The notes below the pieces were generated by a model. The model saw nothing but the letters and a program-made list of their open reading frames with translations. It was not told the origin of the DNA and did no database searches. Of a stretch of 41,671 nucleotides of DNA, positions 1 to 8,886 are shown one piece after another (the stretch's first letter is position 1; each line of letters starts with the position of its first letter). The position numbers and the translations under genes were made by a program. Source of the DNA: CAZMXS01 sp964570325 (GTDB lineage: Bacteria > Verrucomicrobiota > Kiritimatiellia > CAIQIC01 > CAZMXS01); contig CAZMXS010000042.1 in the NCBI GenBank assembly GCA_964570325.1, positions 1 to 41,671 of the forward strand. The letters are read 5' to 3'.

Positions 1-1391
1 GGGTCTTTTCCATGGTGCGGTCCGGCGGGCAAACAACCCCGCCCCCCCGCTCGGGCGCCCACGGTCAGGGCGAACTTTTCGGCATCGTGGTGGATCACTT
101 GGGCGCTCTTGAGCAATTCGGGGGAAAACAGCGTGGCCTCGACGGGTTGATAGCCCATAGCTTCGACGCGCGCGCGATCGAGGTGGATCGGCCGTTTGCC
201 TTCCAGCGCATAATTCCGCAGGATATTGCCGGGGATACGTTCCAAATTGGCGCTGCAGACCACGTGGAACAGCCCGCGCCCGTCACCCGGCACATTCCGG
301 TCGTACGCCTCGATCAGCTCGGAAACCAGAAACCCGCGGCCATCGTTGCCGGGTGATATATCGGTTTCCCCTTCCTGGACCCAGAAATTCGCGGCGAGAA
401 TTTTAAGCGCCCGCCGGTTCCGGCGAATGGCTTCGGCGATCGGCCGCACCTGCAGGACCGGGATCATGCTGGTGTACAGGCTGCCCGGCGCGAACACAAT
501 CAGGTCAGCCCGGCTAATGGCACGCAGCACGGCGGGGCTGACCCGCGGCGGTTCGGCGAACTCGGCTGTGACGCGCGCCACCGGGAATCCCCGGCGCGCG
601 GCGGCCGATTTATGTTGGCCATAAACCGCGACACCGTTCGCGTAGCAGAACTTCAACTGTCCCGGAGTGGCGGTGGCTGGATGCAACCGGCCCGAAGCCA
701 CGCCGATGGCCGCGCATACCGCGTTGATCCCGCGTTGCAGCGCGGATACATCCGGCGGGCGCCGGACGCGGCCGCCGGCGGCTTGGAAAACCGCCGCGGT
801 TAACAGCAGGTTGCCCAGGCAATGGCCGGCGGGGGCAATAGTCGGGCCGGCGCCGCCGGGCGCCACATACCGGCCCAGCGCGCGCAGCGTGGCGGCCAGG
901 CTGGCGGGGCATGCCGCCCGCCAGGTCGGCGGCACGAGCCGCAACGGATCTCGCAGCAGACCAACGTCGCGCGGCGTCCCGGCGAACCGGTGATTGAATA
1001 TTCGATGAATGATGCGCACGAGTCGGGCCACGCCGTTGGCGGACAGCCCATAGGTCCGTTTCAGCCGTTCAGCCGTGATCAGCGACAGGCAGGATTTCCG
1101 GATGTCGCCGATGCCGATCATGGGCAACTGTTGGACCAGCATGCCCGTGGATCCGCCGTCGTCAGTCGTGCAGACGATGACATCGAGTCGCGGGAAAAAT
1201 TGTTTCAGTCCGCCAAAGGGATGATCCGGCCAGTCTGCCAATTGGGAGTTGCCGCCCACCACGGTGGACAAGCCCGTGCCGCCGCCCAGTATGACGGCCC
1301 GGATGCGGCTGACGTTCAGGCTCCCGACCTGGCGGACCAGTTCCGGCAGGCCCGGCGGGGAAGCTTCCGCCGAGGCGGGGCCATCCAGCAT
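1..1391 (-). CDS. yvcK: YvcK/GlmR (CofD-like) family protein, C-terminus cut by window edge
   Basis: Reading the minus strand gives an uninterrupted frame from about 1391 to the left edge. Family motifs seen in order are VILGGGTGLSTVVGGNSQ near residue 30, TTDDGGSTG, GIGDIRK, a GHCLGNLLL segment and VIHHDAEKFALT near the end. YvcK (GlmR in Bacillus subtilis) binds UDP-GlcNAc and influences GlmS and growth on gluconeogenic carbon. The family shares its fold with the lactyl-phospholactate transferase CofD but is not thought to act in F420 synthesis. ATG 1391 is chosen because a GGTGGAAG stretch precedes it; GTG 1460 is the other possible start and follows an in-frame TAA. The last residues, after VGARAGG, are encoded in a C-rich homopolymer stretch and look unlike the family, so the very end may be frameshifted. 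glmM and a GlmU-like gene lie upstream on the same strand, which fits a role in amino-sugar control. Confidence 0.85.
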   Translation of the reverse strand, partial: MLDGPASAEASPPGLPELVRQVGSLNVSRIRAVILGGGTGLSTVVGGNSQLADWPDHPFGGLKQFFPRLDVIVCTTDDGGSTGMLVQQLPMIGIGDIRKSCLSLITAERLKRTYGLSANGVARLVRIIHRIFNHRFAGTPRDVGLLRDPLRLVPPTWRAACPASLAATLRALGRYVAPGGAGPTIAPAGHCLGNLLLTAAVFQAAGGRVRRPPDVSALQRGINAVCAAIGVASGRLHPATATPGQLKFCYANGVAVYGQHKSAAARRGFPVARVTAEFAEPPRVSPAVLRAISRADLIVFAPGSLYTSMIPVLQVRPIAEAIRRNRRALKILAANFWVQEGETDISPGNDGRGFLVSELIEAYDRNVPGDGRGLFHVVCSANLERIPGNILRNYALEGKRPIHLDRARVEAMGYQPVEATLFSPELLKSAQVIHHDAEKFALTVGARAGGRGCLPAGPHHGKD

Positions 1392-1540
1392 AGCTTCCAC
1401 CAGATGTTCAATCGGAACTTGGGCGCTCGCGGCTCGTGCTGTTTGCTTTTCACCCAACACCCCGATAGCTTAACAATATCGTGGCGGCACGGCCACAACA
1501 AGCTTGCCTGGCCGGCGGGATTTCCAGGTATTGAACCAAA

Positions 1541-1737
1541 ATGGCCATAATCAATCGGGATATCATCAAATTACTTGAACGCGATGGGTCGCTGACCGGC
1601 GCCGAACTGGTCGAGGGACTGTGGTGGAAGCCCGTCGCGCGGCGGAGCGCCATCTGCTCGATTCGTCCGCGAACATGAGCACGGGTGAGTGCTTTAATCT
1701 GTTCGGCACGCGGGAAGAGGGCGACGAAATCTATTGA
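1541..1737 (+). pseudogene. Possible small gene broken by a frameshift
   Basis: An ATG at 1541 opens a 45-codon frame beginning MAIINRDIIKLLERDGSLTG that ends at TGA 1676-1678. The continuation in another frame, from GTG 1624 to TGA 1737, reads VEARRAAERHLLDSSANMST and onward to EGDEIY. Joined at about 1620 the two would give one acidic protein of about 64 residues, mostly helical. No family is recognised and there is no good Shine-Dalgarno sequence. It may be a decayed gene, a sequencing indel, or chance. Confidence 0.22.
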
Positions 1738-1741
1738 ACGC

Positions 1742-1930
1742 CTATTTCATCCGGCCGCAGGCAGGATTCCGGGCAAACCCCAGTTCCGCCAGCCTCCGCT
1801 CTGCGGCGCGCGCTGAGATTTGCCACGCTGACGCCGCCGCGATCTTCCGGCAGACGCGATCCCGGACTACGCCGGTCGCCACTTCACTCAAGTGATCAAC
1901 ATCGCGCGTGATAAAAACTTGTAGCGGCAT
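1742..1930 (-). CDS. Hypothetical small protein (62 aa) downstream of glmM
   Basis: The frame from ATG 1930 starts MPLQVFITRDVDHLSEVATG and ends CGRMK. A GAAGAA stretch about six bases upstream could serve as a weak ribosome binding site. The frame also reads back to a TTG at 1975 that overlaps the end of glmM, so coupling to glmM is possible. The C-terminal half, SARAAERRLAELGF, would form an amphipathic helix. No family is recognised. Coding status is doubtful because the adjacent 400 bases look non-coding. Confidence 0.3.
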   Translation of the reverse strand: MPLQVFITRDVDHLSEVATGVVRDRVCRKIAAASAWQISARAAERRLAELGFARNPACGRMK

Positions 1931-1967
1931 GGGGCGTTCTTCTTCAAATAACGGGCCATGCGCCGGA

Positions 1968-3320
1968 TCAGCCAATGCATTTGCGGACGCAGTCTGCTAG
2001 GCTTTGCGTCAGACGGTCGGTCATCTCCGCAGTCGGCCCCTCGACCATCACCCGGCACATGGACTGCGTGCCGGAGTATCGAATCAGGACTCGCCCCTTG
2101 TCCCCTAATTCGGCCTCGGCCGCCTTGATCGCGGCCTGAAGTTCTGGGATTTGTTCGATAGCCGGCTTGTTTTTCACGTCCACGTTGATGATCTTTTGGG
2201 GCGCCATCTGCATGATCGCGGCCAGCGCGGAGAGTGGCTTGCCATAGAGCTGCATGGCGGCCAGCAATTGCAGCGCGGTCAGAATGCCGTCGCCGGTTGT
2301 GTGGTGATTGAGAAAGATCACATGGCCCGACGCTTCGCCGCCCATGATCGCGCCCTTTTCCTTCATCATCTCCAAGACATATCGGTCGCCCACCTTGGCC
2401 GCCGCGTGCTGGATGCCGAGTTCCTTGAGCGCGACCATGAACCCATAATTGCTCATGACAGTGGGGATAATCAGGTTATTGGTCAGCCAGCCGCGCTCCT
2501 TGTACATTTTGCCGCAGATCGCCATGATGTGATCGCCGGTGATTTCTTGTCCCTGTTCGTCCACCGCGATCAGGCGGTCGCCGTCGCCATCGAACGCCAG
2601 GCCCGCGTCTGCGCCGGTCGCGCGCACCCGCGCGGCCAGATCGGCTGTATGTTGGGAGCCGCAGCGGTCGTTGATATTGACGCCATTCGGCTCGCAGTGG
2701 ATGGTCGTCACCTCCGCGCCCAGCTCGGCCATGATATCCGGCGCCACCTTGTAGGTTGCCCCGTTCGCGCAATCGAGCACGATCTTCATTCCTTCCAAGC
2801 TTAGATCTTCAGGGAACGTGTTCTTGCAAAACACAATGTAGCGCCCGGCCGCGTCATCAATGCGTTTGGCTTTGCCGATATCGTTCGCGGTCGGCCGGAT
2901 ATCCCGGATCTTTCCTGACGCAATCAGGTTCTCGATCTTGTCCTCTTCCGCGTCCGGCAGTTTGTAGCCGTCCCGGGAGAAGATCTTGATTCCGTTGTCC
3001 TGGTATGGATTGTGGGAGGCCGAGATCACCATGCCGGCATCGGCCCGCATGCTGCGGGTGAGGAACGCGACTCCGGGTGTCGGCATCGGGCCGACCAGCA
3101 GTACATCCACGCCCATCGAGCAGATCCCGGCGGTAAGCGCGGTCTCCAGCATATAGCCGCTGACGCGGGTGTCCTTGCCGATCAGAATCTGGTGGCGCCT
3201 GGTCGAGTGTTGCTTGCAGACATAGGCCGTTGCCCGGCCGATCTCGAGGGCCATCTCCGCCGTCATCGGCGCCACATTCGCCACTCCGCGCACGCCATCG
3301 GTTCCAAACAAGCGATCCAT
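1968..3320 (-). CDS. glmM: Phosphoglucosamine mutase GlmM
   Basis: GlmM converts glucosamine-6-phosphate to glucosamine-1-phosphate in the cytoplasm, the step before UDP-GlcNAc synthesis for peptidoglycan and outer-envelope sugars. The 450-residue length is normal. It opens with MDRLFGTDGVRG. The phosphoserine loop ISASHNP places the catalytic serine at residue 102, the metal loop DGDGDR gives Asp244, Asp246 and Asp248, the sugar-binding GGEASGH lies near 327, and the phosphate-binding loop RYSGTQ lies at 414-419. That last loop is usually SGTE, so Gln419 is a small oddity. The start is 9 bases after the stop of the upstream hexapeptide-repeat gene, so the two form an operon. The Shine-Dalgarno sequence is weak (GAGTGA), consistent with coupled translation. 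Confidence 0.97.
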   Translation of the reverse strand: MDRLFGTDGVRGVANVAPMTAEMALEIGRATAYVCKQHSTRRHQILIGKDTRVSGYMLETALTAGICSMGVDVLLVGPMPTPGVAFLTRSMRADAGMVISASHNPYQDNGIKIFSRDGYKLPDAEEDKIENLIASGKIRDIRPTANDIGKAKRIDDAAGRYIVFCKNTFPEDLSLEGMKIVLDCANGATYKVAPDIMAELGAEVTTIHCEPNGVNINDRCGSQHTADLAARVRATGADAGLAFDGDGDRLIAVDEQGQEITGDHIMAICGKMYKERGWLTNNLIIPTVMSNYGFMVALKELGIQHAAAKVGDRYVLEMMKEKGAIMGGEASGHVIFLNHHTTGDGILTALQLLAAMQLYGKPLSALAAIMQMAPQKIINVDVKNKPAIEQIPELQAAIKAAEAELGDKGRVLIRYSGTQSMCRVMVEGPTAEMTDRLTQSLADCVRKCIG

Positions 3321-3329
3321 ATATTCACT

Positions 3330-4559
3330 CTATAGGTTGAATCCACCCAGAACAGCTATATCGTCTACGATTGAGGTCAGCCATGTAGCGCCATCCTGCC
3401 GGGCTGTAGGCGGTAACGCGCGAATGGTGTCCAGGTAACCCGTTTGCCGGACGGCCTCCAACTGTTGGAGAAACCGATCGCGCGCGGCGGCCCCGAGCGC
3501 TTCGGCTGGCGCCTGCTGAAGCGCAGCCTCCAGCGCAGGCCACTCCCGCTGCAGCCGTTCCTGCCCGGCGCACCACGATGGCGGCGCGCCACCGGCGGCA
3601 GCCCGATTCAGCGCGAGCGAGCGGGGCATTTTTTCCGCCAACTCCTTGAGGCGCTTGATCCGCTCTTTAAGCACGGCGTCCAACTGGCTCAGCGCGCCCG
3701 CATGGCAGGCACGCGCATAATCATCGTCCGCAAATTGGACGCGCACGACCTGATACCAGGTCCGCAGTGCGCGGATGTTGCCGATGTAGATCAAATTGTT
3801 CAACACCACGCGGCGGATATCGCGATACGCCCCGGCCTGATACGGCTTGGTCTGGCTCGCGCGGGGCGTAGGGCATAGCAGTTGTCCGCCGGCGGGGGCG
3901 TCCTCGCGAAAAATGGTTCCGGCCGGGATGACCGAGCCGAAGCCGATCCGCACGGGCCCCACCAAGCCGCCCTGGCCCCCCAGGAAGATGGCCGGCTGGT
4001 CGAGCATGACGCCGTGCGGCACATCGCCAATCAGCGAAGGTGTGGCCTTGTCCTGGTGCGGAGTATAATTGAAATGGATGTAGGATGAGCCAATCTCACT
4101 GTGATCCTTCCGGCTGGTGCCGCCGGCAATCAGTGCGTCGCAAAAGTTGATCAGGCTGCCCGCCGTGACGAACGGCAGGAATATCGTTTGTTTCAGGCCG
4201 ACCGCGTGGGCGCCGCTTGCTTCCTCCTCCAACAGGGTTCCGGGTCGCACGTGGGCGGCGCTACCCAGATTCGCGCCATCCAGGAAGGTCGCGCCCGCGC
4301 AGTATCCGCCCTTGAGCGCCACCCCGCGCCCCAACTGGCAGTCATTCACCGTGACCGGGGCTTCTTCACCGAGCTCGCACTCCGGGCCGATGGCGGTCGC
4401 GGCGCCACTGAGCCGGCAGCCGGCGTGGATTACCACGCCCGGCGCAATGCGTTGCGGGTCAATGGAATCATCCACTTCGACGGCCGCAGGGCAGGGGAGG
4501 ACTACGCCGCGGTCCAGCAGCATTTTCACACGGGCGGAAGGATCACACCGGGTGTTCAT
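3330..4559 (-). CDS. Left-handed beta-helix protein, GlmU C-terminal-domain-like (putative UDP-GlcNAc pathway enzyme)
   Basis: The 409-residue protein starts MNTRCDPSARVKMLLDRGV at ATG 4559; a longer frame to 4664 exists but adds an unlikely 35-residue head. Residues of about 35-230 carry hexapeptide-repeat signatures (IAPGVVIHAGCRLSG, IGPECELGE, LGSAAHVRPGT), followed by a highly conserved-looking core with AHAVGLKQTI, GGTSRKDHSEIGSSYIHFNY, PSLIGDVPHGVML and FLGGQGGLVGP. The C-terminal 150 residues are helical. Proteins of this type in PVC and related genomes are usually named UDP-N-acetylglucosamine pyrophosphorylase, but I see no nucleotidyltransferase GxGxGTRM loop. An acetyltransferase or structural role is therefore as likely as pyrophosphorylase activity. 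It precedes glmM by 9 bases, supporting a role in amino-sugar activation. Confidence 0.8.
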   Translation of the reverse strand: MNTRCDPSARVKMLLDRGVVLPCPAAVEVDDSIDPQRIAPGVVIHAGCRLSGAATAIGPECELGEEAPVTVNDCQLGRGVALKGGYCAGATFLDGANLGSAAHVRPGTLLEEEASGAHAVGLKQTIFLPFVTAGSLINFCDALIAGGTSRKDHSEIGSSYIHFNYTPHQDKATPSLIGDVPHGVMLDQPAIFLGGQGGLVGPVRIGFGSVIPAGTIFREDAPAGGQLLCPTPRASQTKPYQAGAYRDIRRVVLNNLIYIGNIRALRTWYQVVRVQFADDDYARACHAGALSQLDAVLKERIKRLKELAEKMPRSLALNRAAAGGAPPSWCAGQERLQREWPALEAALQQAPAEALGAAARDRFLQQLEAVRQTGYLDTIRALPPTARQDGATWLTSIVDDIAVLGGFNL

Positions 4560-4868
4560 AAGATGGGCGTGTTTTGTAACACATCCGAATTCGGATGCCA
4601 AGACTCGGATGACGCGCTGCCGATGATCAGCCGCAGATCCAATTCCGTGCGTCTGGGACGGCACCGCTGGTCATGTTCTGGCGTGCTTGGGCGAGAGTGA
4701 GTAAATCGAGCGTTCCTGTCTGAGCCCGACGCTGGGGGGCTTCTTATGATTGTTAGTGCGCATGGGCGCTCTGCAAATATGCAGTTTGTCATGTTTTTTC
4801 TTTGGAGATTCGCCTCTTTTTCGGGTATTCTTGAATAAAGGTTAAACAGACGTAAAAGGCGAACCAAC
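4560..4868. other. Divergent intergenic region
   Basis: About 310 bases separate the minus-strand glmM operon from the plus-strand giant gene. The part from 4740 to 4860 is AT-rich compared with the surroundings and must hold the plus-strand promoter. A TATTCT at about 4827 is a possible -10 element, but no convincing -35 matches it. No RNA gene or repeat is seen. Confidence 0.5.
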
Positions 4869-7800
4869 ATGTTGATGAAATGTGGCCGTTTGTTTGTTTA
4901 CTTGGGGCTTTTCTGTAGCGCGGTATTCGCGGATGAGCTGGTAATCACCGATTTCAACCAGGACCAGGGGGTGTTGATCTGGTCCAACGCGATGGCGACC
5001 GGCTTTACTTATCGCATTCAATGGTCCGGCGTGCCCAATGGCCCCTGGTCCCAGACTTATGGCCAATTCGAAAAAGGTCCGATAACCGGGGCGGCCCAAA
5101 CCCTGGAAGTGCCTGTCCGGTTCCGCGTCGCCAACGAGGACACACTCTATAACCATCCTCCCGTCCAAACCAATCTGGACATCACCATTACCAACCCGGC
5201 CGGCATTATTGCATGGAGCGATTTACTGGCGGGGTTTTACGATCCGGACGGCCATCCGCTTTATGTCATCAATTCCGGGGTCGGCACATTGGCGCTGCAC
5301 TATACGAATGCCTCCGGGTTCATGAGCGATGTGCTCACTTATTATGTTACTGATGGTCAGGGGGGCGTGGCCGCCGGGCGGCTCTATATCGCGTTTACCA
5401 ATCGGCCGCCGACGGCCCTCGATTTTTGGACCAACACGCTGGAGGATTGGAGCGTTACCATCAATGTTTACAGCAATAACAGCGATCCGGAGGGCCGGGT
5501 GTATGGCTGTGTGACCAATGACCAGCCGGCCGACGGCGTGGTGGTTGCCACCAATTTCAACGCGGTCGGCGCCGAACTGCTGATCTATTATCCTGGGCTG
5601 GACTTCAATGGGACCAACTCATTCTCTTATGTGATGGCCAACTCGTCGGGCTTCAGGAGCACCGGCGCCATCACGGTGGTGGTTATCCCCATCCCGGATC
5701 CGCCGACGGCCACGAATCTTTACACCAATATCTTCGAGGACACATTTGCCAATATTGACGTGGTGTCGCCCAACCGTGATCCGGAAGGTCAGATGATCGG
5801 CTGCTCGTCTTTTGGTCAACCGTCCAACGGGATCGTGTCGGTGTTGCAGTCCAATGCGGTTGGCGCGGAGTTGCTGCGTTATGTCCCCTACACGAATTAT
5901 TTCGGCACGGACACATTTGCCTATGTGATGATGGATGCAGGCGGATTGAGCAATACGGGCTTGATTACCGTGACGGTGGCGCCGGTTCCCGAACCGCCGA
6001 CCGCCTTTGATTTCAAGACCAACACTTGGGAGGACAGTTGGGTCCACATCAATGTCTACAGCAATAATTACGATCCGGACGGGCATCTATATGCCTGTGT
6101 CAGCAACACGCTGCCAGCGCATGGATTAGTCTGGAGTTTCAGAACCAATGAAGTTGGCGCGACCATCCTGGAGTATACGCCTGACCCCGACTACGCGGGC
6201 ACCGATACGTTCCAATATGTCATGGGTGATGTGCTCGGCTTGAAGAATACCGGCACGATCACGGTCGCGGTGTGGCCGGTCAACGACCCGCCGACGGCCA
6301 ATGATTTTGCGACCAATACGCTGGAGGACACCAACGTATTGATTGATGTGATTTCGCCTAACAGCGATCCCGAGGGTCACGAGTTCGGATGTCACTATTT
6401 CACCCAACCCGCTTTTGGCACGGTGACGGGCGCCATTTCCAACAACGCGGGTTGGAGCTGGCTAAATTACGAGCCGGATTTGAATTACAACGGCACCGAC
6501 ACCTTCCACTATGCGATGATTGACACCAATGGCGCGGTTTCTGTAACCGGCACGATCACGGTGGTGGTGGCTCCCGTTGGAGACGGCCCCACCGCTGTGG
6601 ACTACAAGACCAATACGCTGGAGGACGTGGCTGTATCGGTGGATGTCGTCGCGATCAACAGCGATCCGGAGCCGGTCACCTTTGGTTGTATCAGCTTTTC
6701 CGCCCCGGCGCACGGGTCCGTCACTGGCGCCACGTGGAATGGGGTGGGCTGGACTTATCTCCAGTATCAACCGGATCCCGAATGGAGTGGTACGGATACG
6801 TATAACTACGTAATGGGCGACGAGAATGGCGACTCCAACACGGGCCGGATGACCATTGTGGTCTCTCCGGTGATTGATCCGCCGACTGCCCATGACTATC
6901 GCACAAACACGCTTGAAGATGTAGCGGTCATGGTTAACACGATCGCGATCAATGAAGATGTGGAGGGGTTGGCCTACGGTTGTGTCCAGGTGGGGCCGGC
7001 CAGCCATGGCGGGACAGCGTTCAATGCGACGGCGACGAAGGGATACACCAATGTCGTTTATACGCCCCATGCAAACTGGCATGGTACCGATTCTTTCTGG
7101 TATGTCATGTCGGACATTCTGGATCAAACGCGCACCGGCGTTCTTACTGTGGTGGTGCAGCCGATCAATGATCCGCCGACCGCGGTGGATATCTATACCA
7201 ACACGCTGGAAGACTTTGCGGTGATGATTGATGTGGTGACCAACAACTACGACCCGGAGAGTAATCTGTTTGCTTGCACCAGCTTCACACAGCCCAATCC
7301 GAGCAATGGTTATGTGGTAGGGGTGTTCACCAATCAGCTCGCTTGGTCCGTGCTCAAATATTCGCCGGACACCAATTTCTACGGAACCAACGTGTTTTCT
7401 TATACGATGGCGGATGTCGCTGGCCTTTCCAACACCGGCCGGATATTTGTCTCTGTGATCGGCGGAACCAAACCGCCGCAGGCCAATCCGGATACCTGTT
7501 TCACGCCGGTCAACGGCGTCACCAACCTGGAAGTGACCGCCAACGATTACAGCCCTTACGGCCGGCCGCTGGGGGTGACGTCCTACGTCAAGCCGCAGTA
7601 TGGCTCGCTGACCAACGGCAGTGGAACAAATGCCTCAGGCTGGACGTACTTGATATATACGCCCAGCAATAACTGGACCGGAATTGACACGTTCCGGTAT
7701 GTGGTGAGTGATGGTTATCGGGTTGCCACTGGTGAAGTAACTGTGACGGTTGGCAACCCGTATCTGGTGATTAACGTCGCCGCCGGCCCGGCGGCGCCCA

Positions 7801-8585
7801 GTTATCCCTTTGTGTTCACCAATTGCCTCCCAAACGGCTGGCCGACCAATAATGCGTGCAAAACCACCAACATTGTTTTGCGCTATATCCACAAGGGCGG
7901 TTTCATGATGGGTTCGCCAACCACGGAGTGCAAGAACGTCGGCGCATACGACGAGACACCGCATTCGCAAAGCGTGCCCATCAGCTACTACATGAGTGTG
8001 TTTGAGATCACCCAGTCCCAGTACTCCAACGTGATGGGGGCCAATCCTTCCTGGTTTACTAATTACTCCGACAGCGCCTTTCGTCCGGTAGAAATGGTGA
8101 CTTGGACGCTGGCGCGCGGCGGCACCGTCCACGGTGCAGTGGATACCAATTCATTTGTCGGGCGCTTGAGTGTGCGTACCGGGCTTTCCAACAACATCCC
8201 GACGGAGGCTGAATGGGAATATGCATGCCGGGCGGGCACGACCAATACCTACAACGACAATACCCTCTATAAGAAACCCGATTGTACTTGCACGGCGCAG
8301 CCGGTTGTCTGCTCCAACTTGGATCGCCTGGCTTGGTATTATGTGACGCCGGCGCAAACCAAGGCGGTTGGGCAGAAAAATCCAAACTTCTGGGGCCTTT
8401 ACGACATGCATGGCAATGTTTCCGAATGGACCGACGACTCGCCGGGCGGGAACAGCCGCTGGCACCGTGGCGGTAGCGTCGTGTATGGCGATCTCGATGT
8501 ACGGTCGGCTACCCGTTGGTATTCCAACTATTACTCCCCCGACTACGCTGTTGGCTTCAGGATCATTGTCCGGTTGAGCCCGTAG
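4869..8585 (+). CDS. Exported giant protein: seven-fold Ig-like repeat array with C-terminal SUMF1/FGE-like domain
   Basis: The 1238-residue protein begins with a Sec signal peptide (hydrophobic 8-20, cleavage near VFA-DEL). Residues 22-90 form a small beta module (YRIQWSGVPNGPW) of a kind seen ahead of sulfatase-modifying-factor domains in PVC bacteria. Residues of about 180-870 hold seven Ig/cadherin-like repeats of 98 residues (Big_9 type), each with PPTAxDxxTNTLED, xNNxDPEG, and GTDTFxYVMxD elements. A more divergent copy follows to about 960. Residues of about 1000-1238 are a SUMF1 (formylglycine-generating-enzyme) fold with GGFMMGSP, NIPTEAEWEYACRAGT, GLYDMHGNVSEW, HRGGS and VGFR. Both positions of the FGE catalytic cysteines are replaced (GGSVVYGDLDV), so catalysis is not expected. 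Likely an extracellular adhesin or matrix protein. The RBS is weak and no terminator is seen at the 3' end. ATG at codon 3 is an alternative start. Confidence 0.88.
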   Translation: MLMKCGRLFVYLGLFCSAVFADELVITDFNQDQGVLIWSNAMATGFTYRIQWSGVPNGPWSQTYGQFEKGPITGAAQTLEVPVRFRVANEDTLYNHPPVQTNLDITITNPAGIIAWSDLLAGFYDPDGHPLYVINSGVGTLALHYTNASGFMSDVLTYYVTDGQGGVAAGRLYIAFTNRPPTALDFWTNTLEDWSVTINVYSNNSDPEGRVYGCVTNDQPADGVVVATNFNAVGAELLIYYPGLDFNGTNSFSYVMANSSGFRSTGAITVVVIPIPDPPTATNLYTNIFEDTFANIDVVSPNRDPEGQMIGCSSFGQPSNGIVSVLQSNAVGAELLRYVPYTNYFGTDTFAYVMMDAGGLSNTGLITVTVAPVPEPPTAFDFKTNTWEDSWVHINVYSNNYDPDGHLYACVSNTLPAHGLVWSFRTNEVGATILEYTPDPDYAGTDTFQYVMGDVLGLKNTGTITVAVWPVNDPPTANDFATNTLEDTNVLIDVISPNSDPEGHEFGCHYFTQPAFGTVTGAISNNAGWSWLNYEPDLNYNGTDTFHYAMIDTNGAVSVTGTITVVVAPVGDGPTAVDYKTNTLEDVAVSVDVVAINSDPEPVTFGCISFSAPAHGSVTGATWNGVGWTYLQYQPDPEWSGTDTYNYVMGDENGDSNTGRMTIVVSPVIDPPTAHDYRTNTLEDVAVMVNTIAINEDVEGLAYGCVQVGPASHGGTAFNATATKGYTNVVYTPHANWHGTDSFWYVMSDILDQTRTGVLTVVVQPINDPPTAVDIYTNTLEDFAVMIDVVTNNYDPESNLFACTSFTQPNPSNGYVVGVFTNQLAWSVLKYSPDTNFYGTNVFSYTMADVAGLSNTGRIFVSVIGGTKPPQANPDTCFTPVNGVTNLEVTANDYSPYGRPLGVTSYVKPQYGSLTNGSGTNASGWTYLIYTPSNNWTGIDTFRYVVSDGYRVATGEVTVTVGNPYLVINVAAGPAAPSYPFVFTNCLPNGWPTNNACKTTNIVLRYIHKGGFMMGSPTTECKNVGAYDETPHSQSVPISYYMSVFEITQSQYSNVMGANPSWFTNYSDSAFRPVEMVTWTLARGGTVHGAVDTNSFVGRLSVRTGLSNNIPTEAEWEYACRAGTTNTYNDNTLYKKPDCTCTAQPVVCSNLDRLAWYYVTPAQTKAVGQKNPNFWGLYDMHGNVSEWTDDSPGGNSRWHRGGSVVYGDLDVRSATRWYSNYYSPDYAVGFRIIVRLSP
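5406..7472 (+). repeat. Seven tandem coding repeats, period 294 bp
   Basis: The PPT (or GPT) codons that open each repeat fall at 5406, 5700, 5994, 6288, 6585, 6879 and 7173, and the next divergent unit opens at 7473. Spacings are 294, 294, 294, 297, 294, 294 and 300 bases. Each unit encodes one Ig-like domain with the TNTLED motif near its start. The near-constant length in frame indicates expansion by unit duplication followed by divergence. Confidence 0.92.
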
Positions 8586-8695
8586 TTGGTGAAAAAGTTA
8601 TTAACAGGTCAAAAAAAGTGACTGGGGGAATATTCTGCCATGTTCGGGCGACTGTACGGTTGGCGGGGGCATTAGACAGATTTTCAAAAAAAGTG

Positions 8696-8724
8696 TTGAC
8701 TGAAAACGCTTTTCGTTCTACAAG
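8696..8724 (+). promoter_or_regulatory. Candidate sigma70-type promoter for the 8887 surface-protein gene
   Basis: TTGACT (8696-8701) is followed after 17 bases by TACAAG (8719-8724). This gives five and four matches to the standard hexamers with ideal spacing. It would produce a leader of about 155 bases before the start codon at 8887. Evidence is sequence match only. Confidence 0.45.
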
Positions 8725-8850
8725 CGCCCAGACGATACAGATGTAGCAGGCCAGCAGTGTGGTTGTTTGCTTTGGGAAATTTAGCCAAGGAGGATGATCA
8801 AGCCAACAGACTGACTGTTCGGAAAGTGGTCGTACTGTGACTGTAATGGC

Positions 8851-8864
8851 GTGGCTTAAGCCAC
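8851..8864 (+). promoter_or_regulatory. Leader hairpin just before the Shine-Dalgarno sequence
   Basis: GTGGCTTAAGCCAC is a perfect inverted repeat that can fold as a 5-bp stem with a TTAA loop in the mRNA. It ends 6 bases before the AGGAGGAG Shine-Dalgarno (8871-8878). It could be an operator in DNA or stabilise the mRNA of the following highly expressed-looking gene. A second AGGAGG lies at 8789, followed by a six-codon ORF, but its spacing to that ATG is zero. Confidence 0.4.
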
Positions 8865-8886
8865 ATAATGAGGAGGAGAGAACGGA

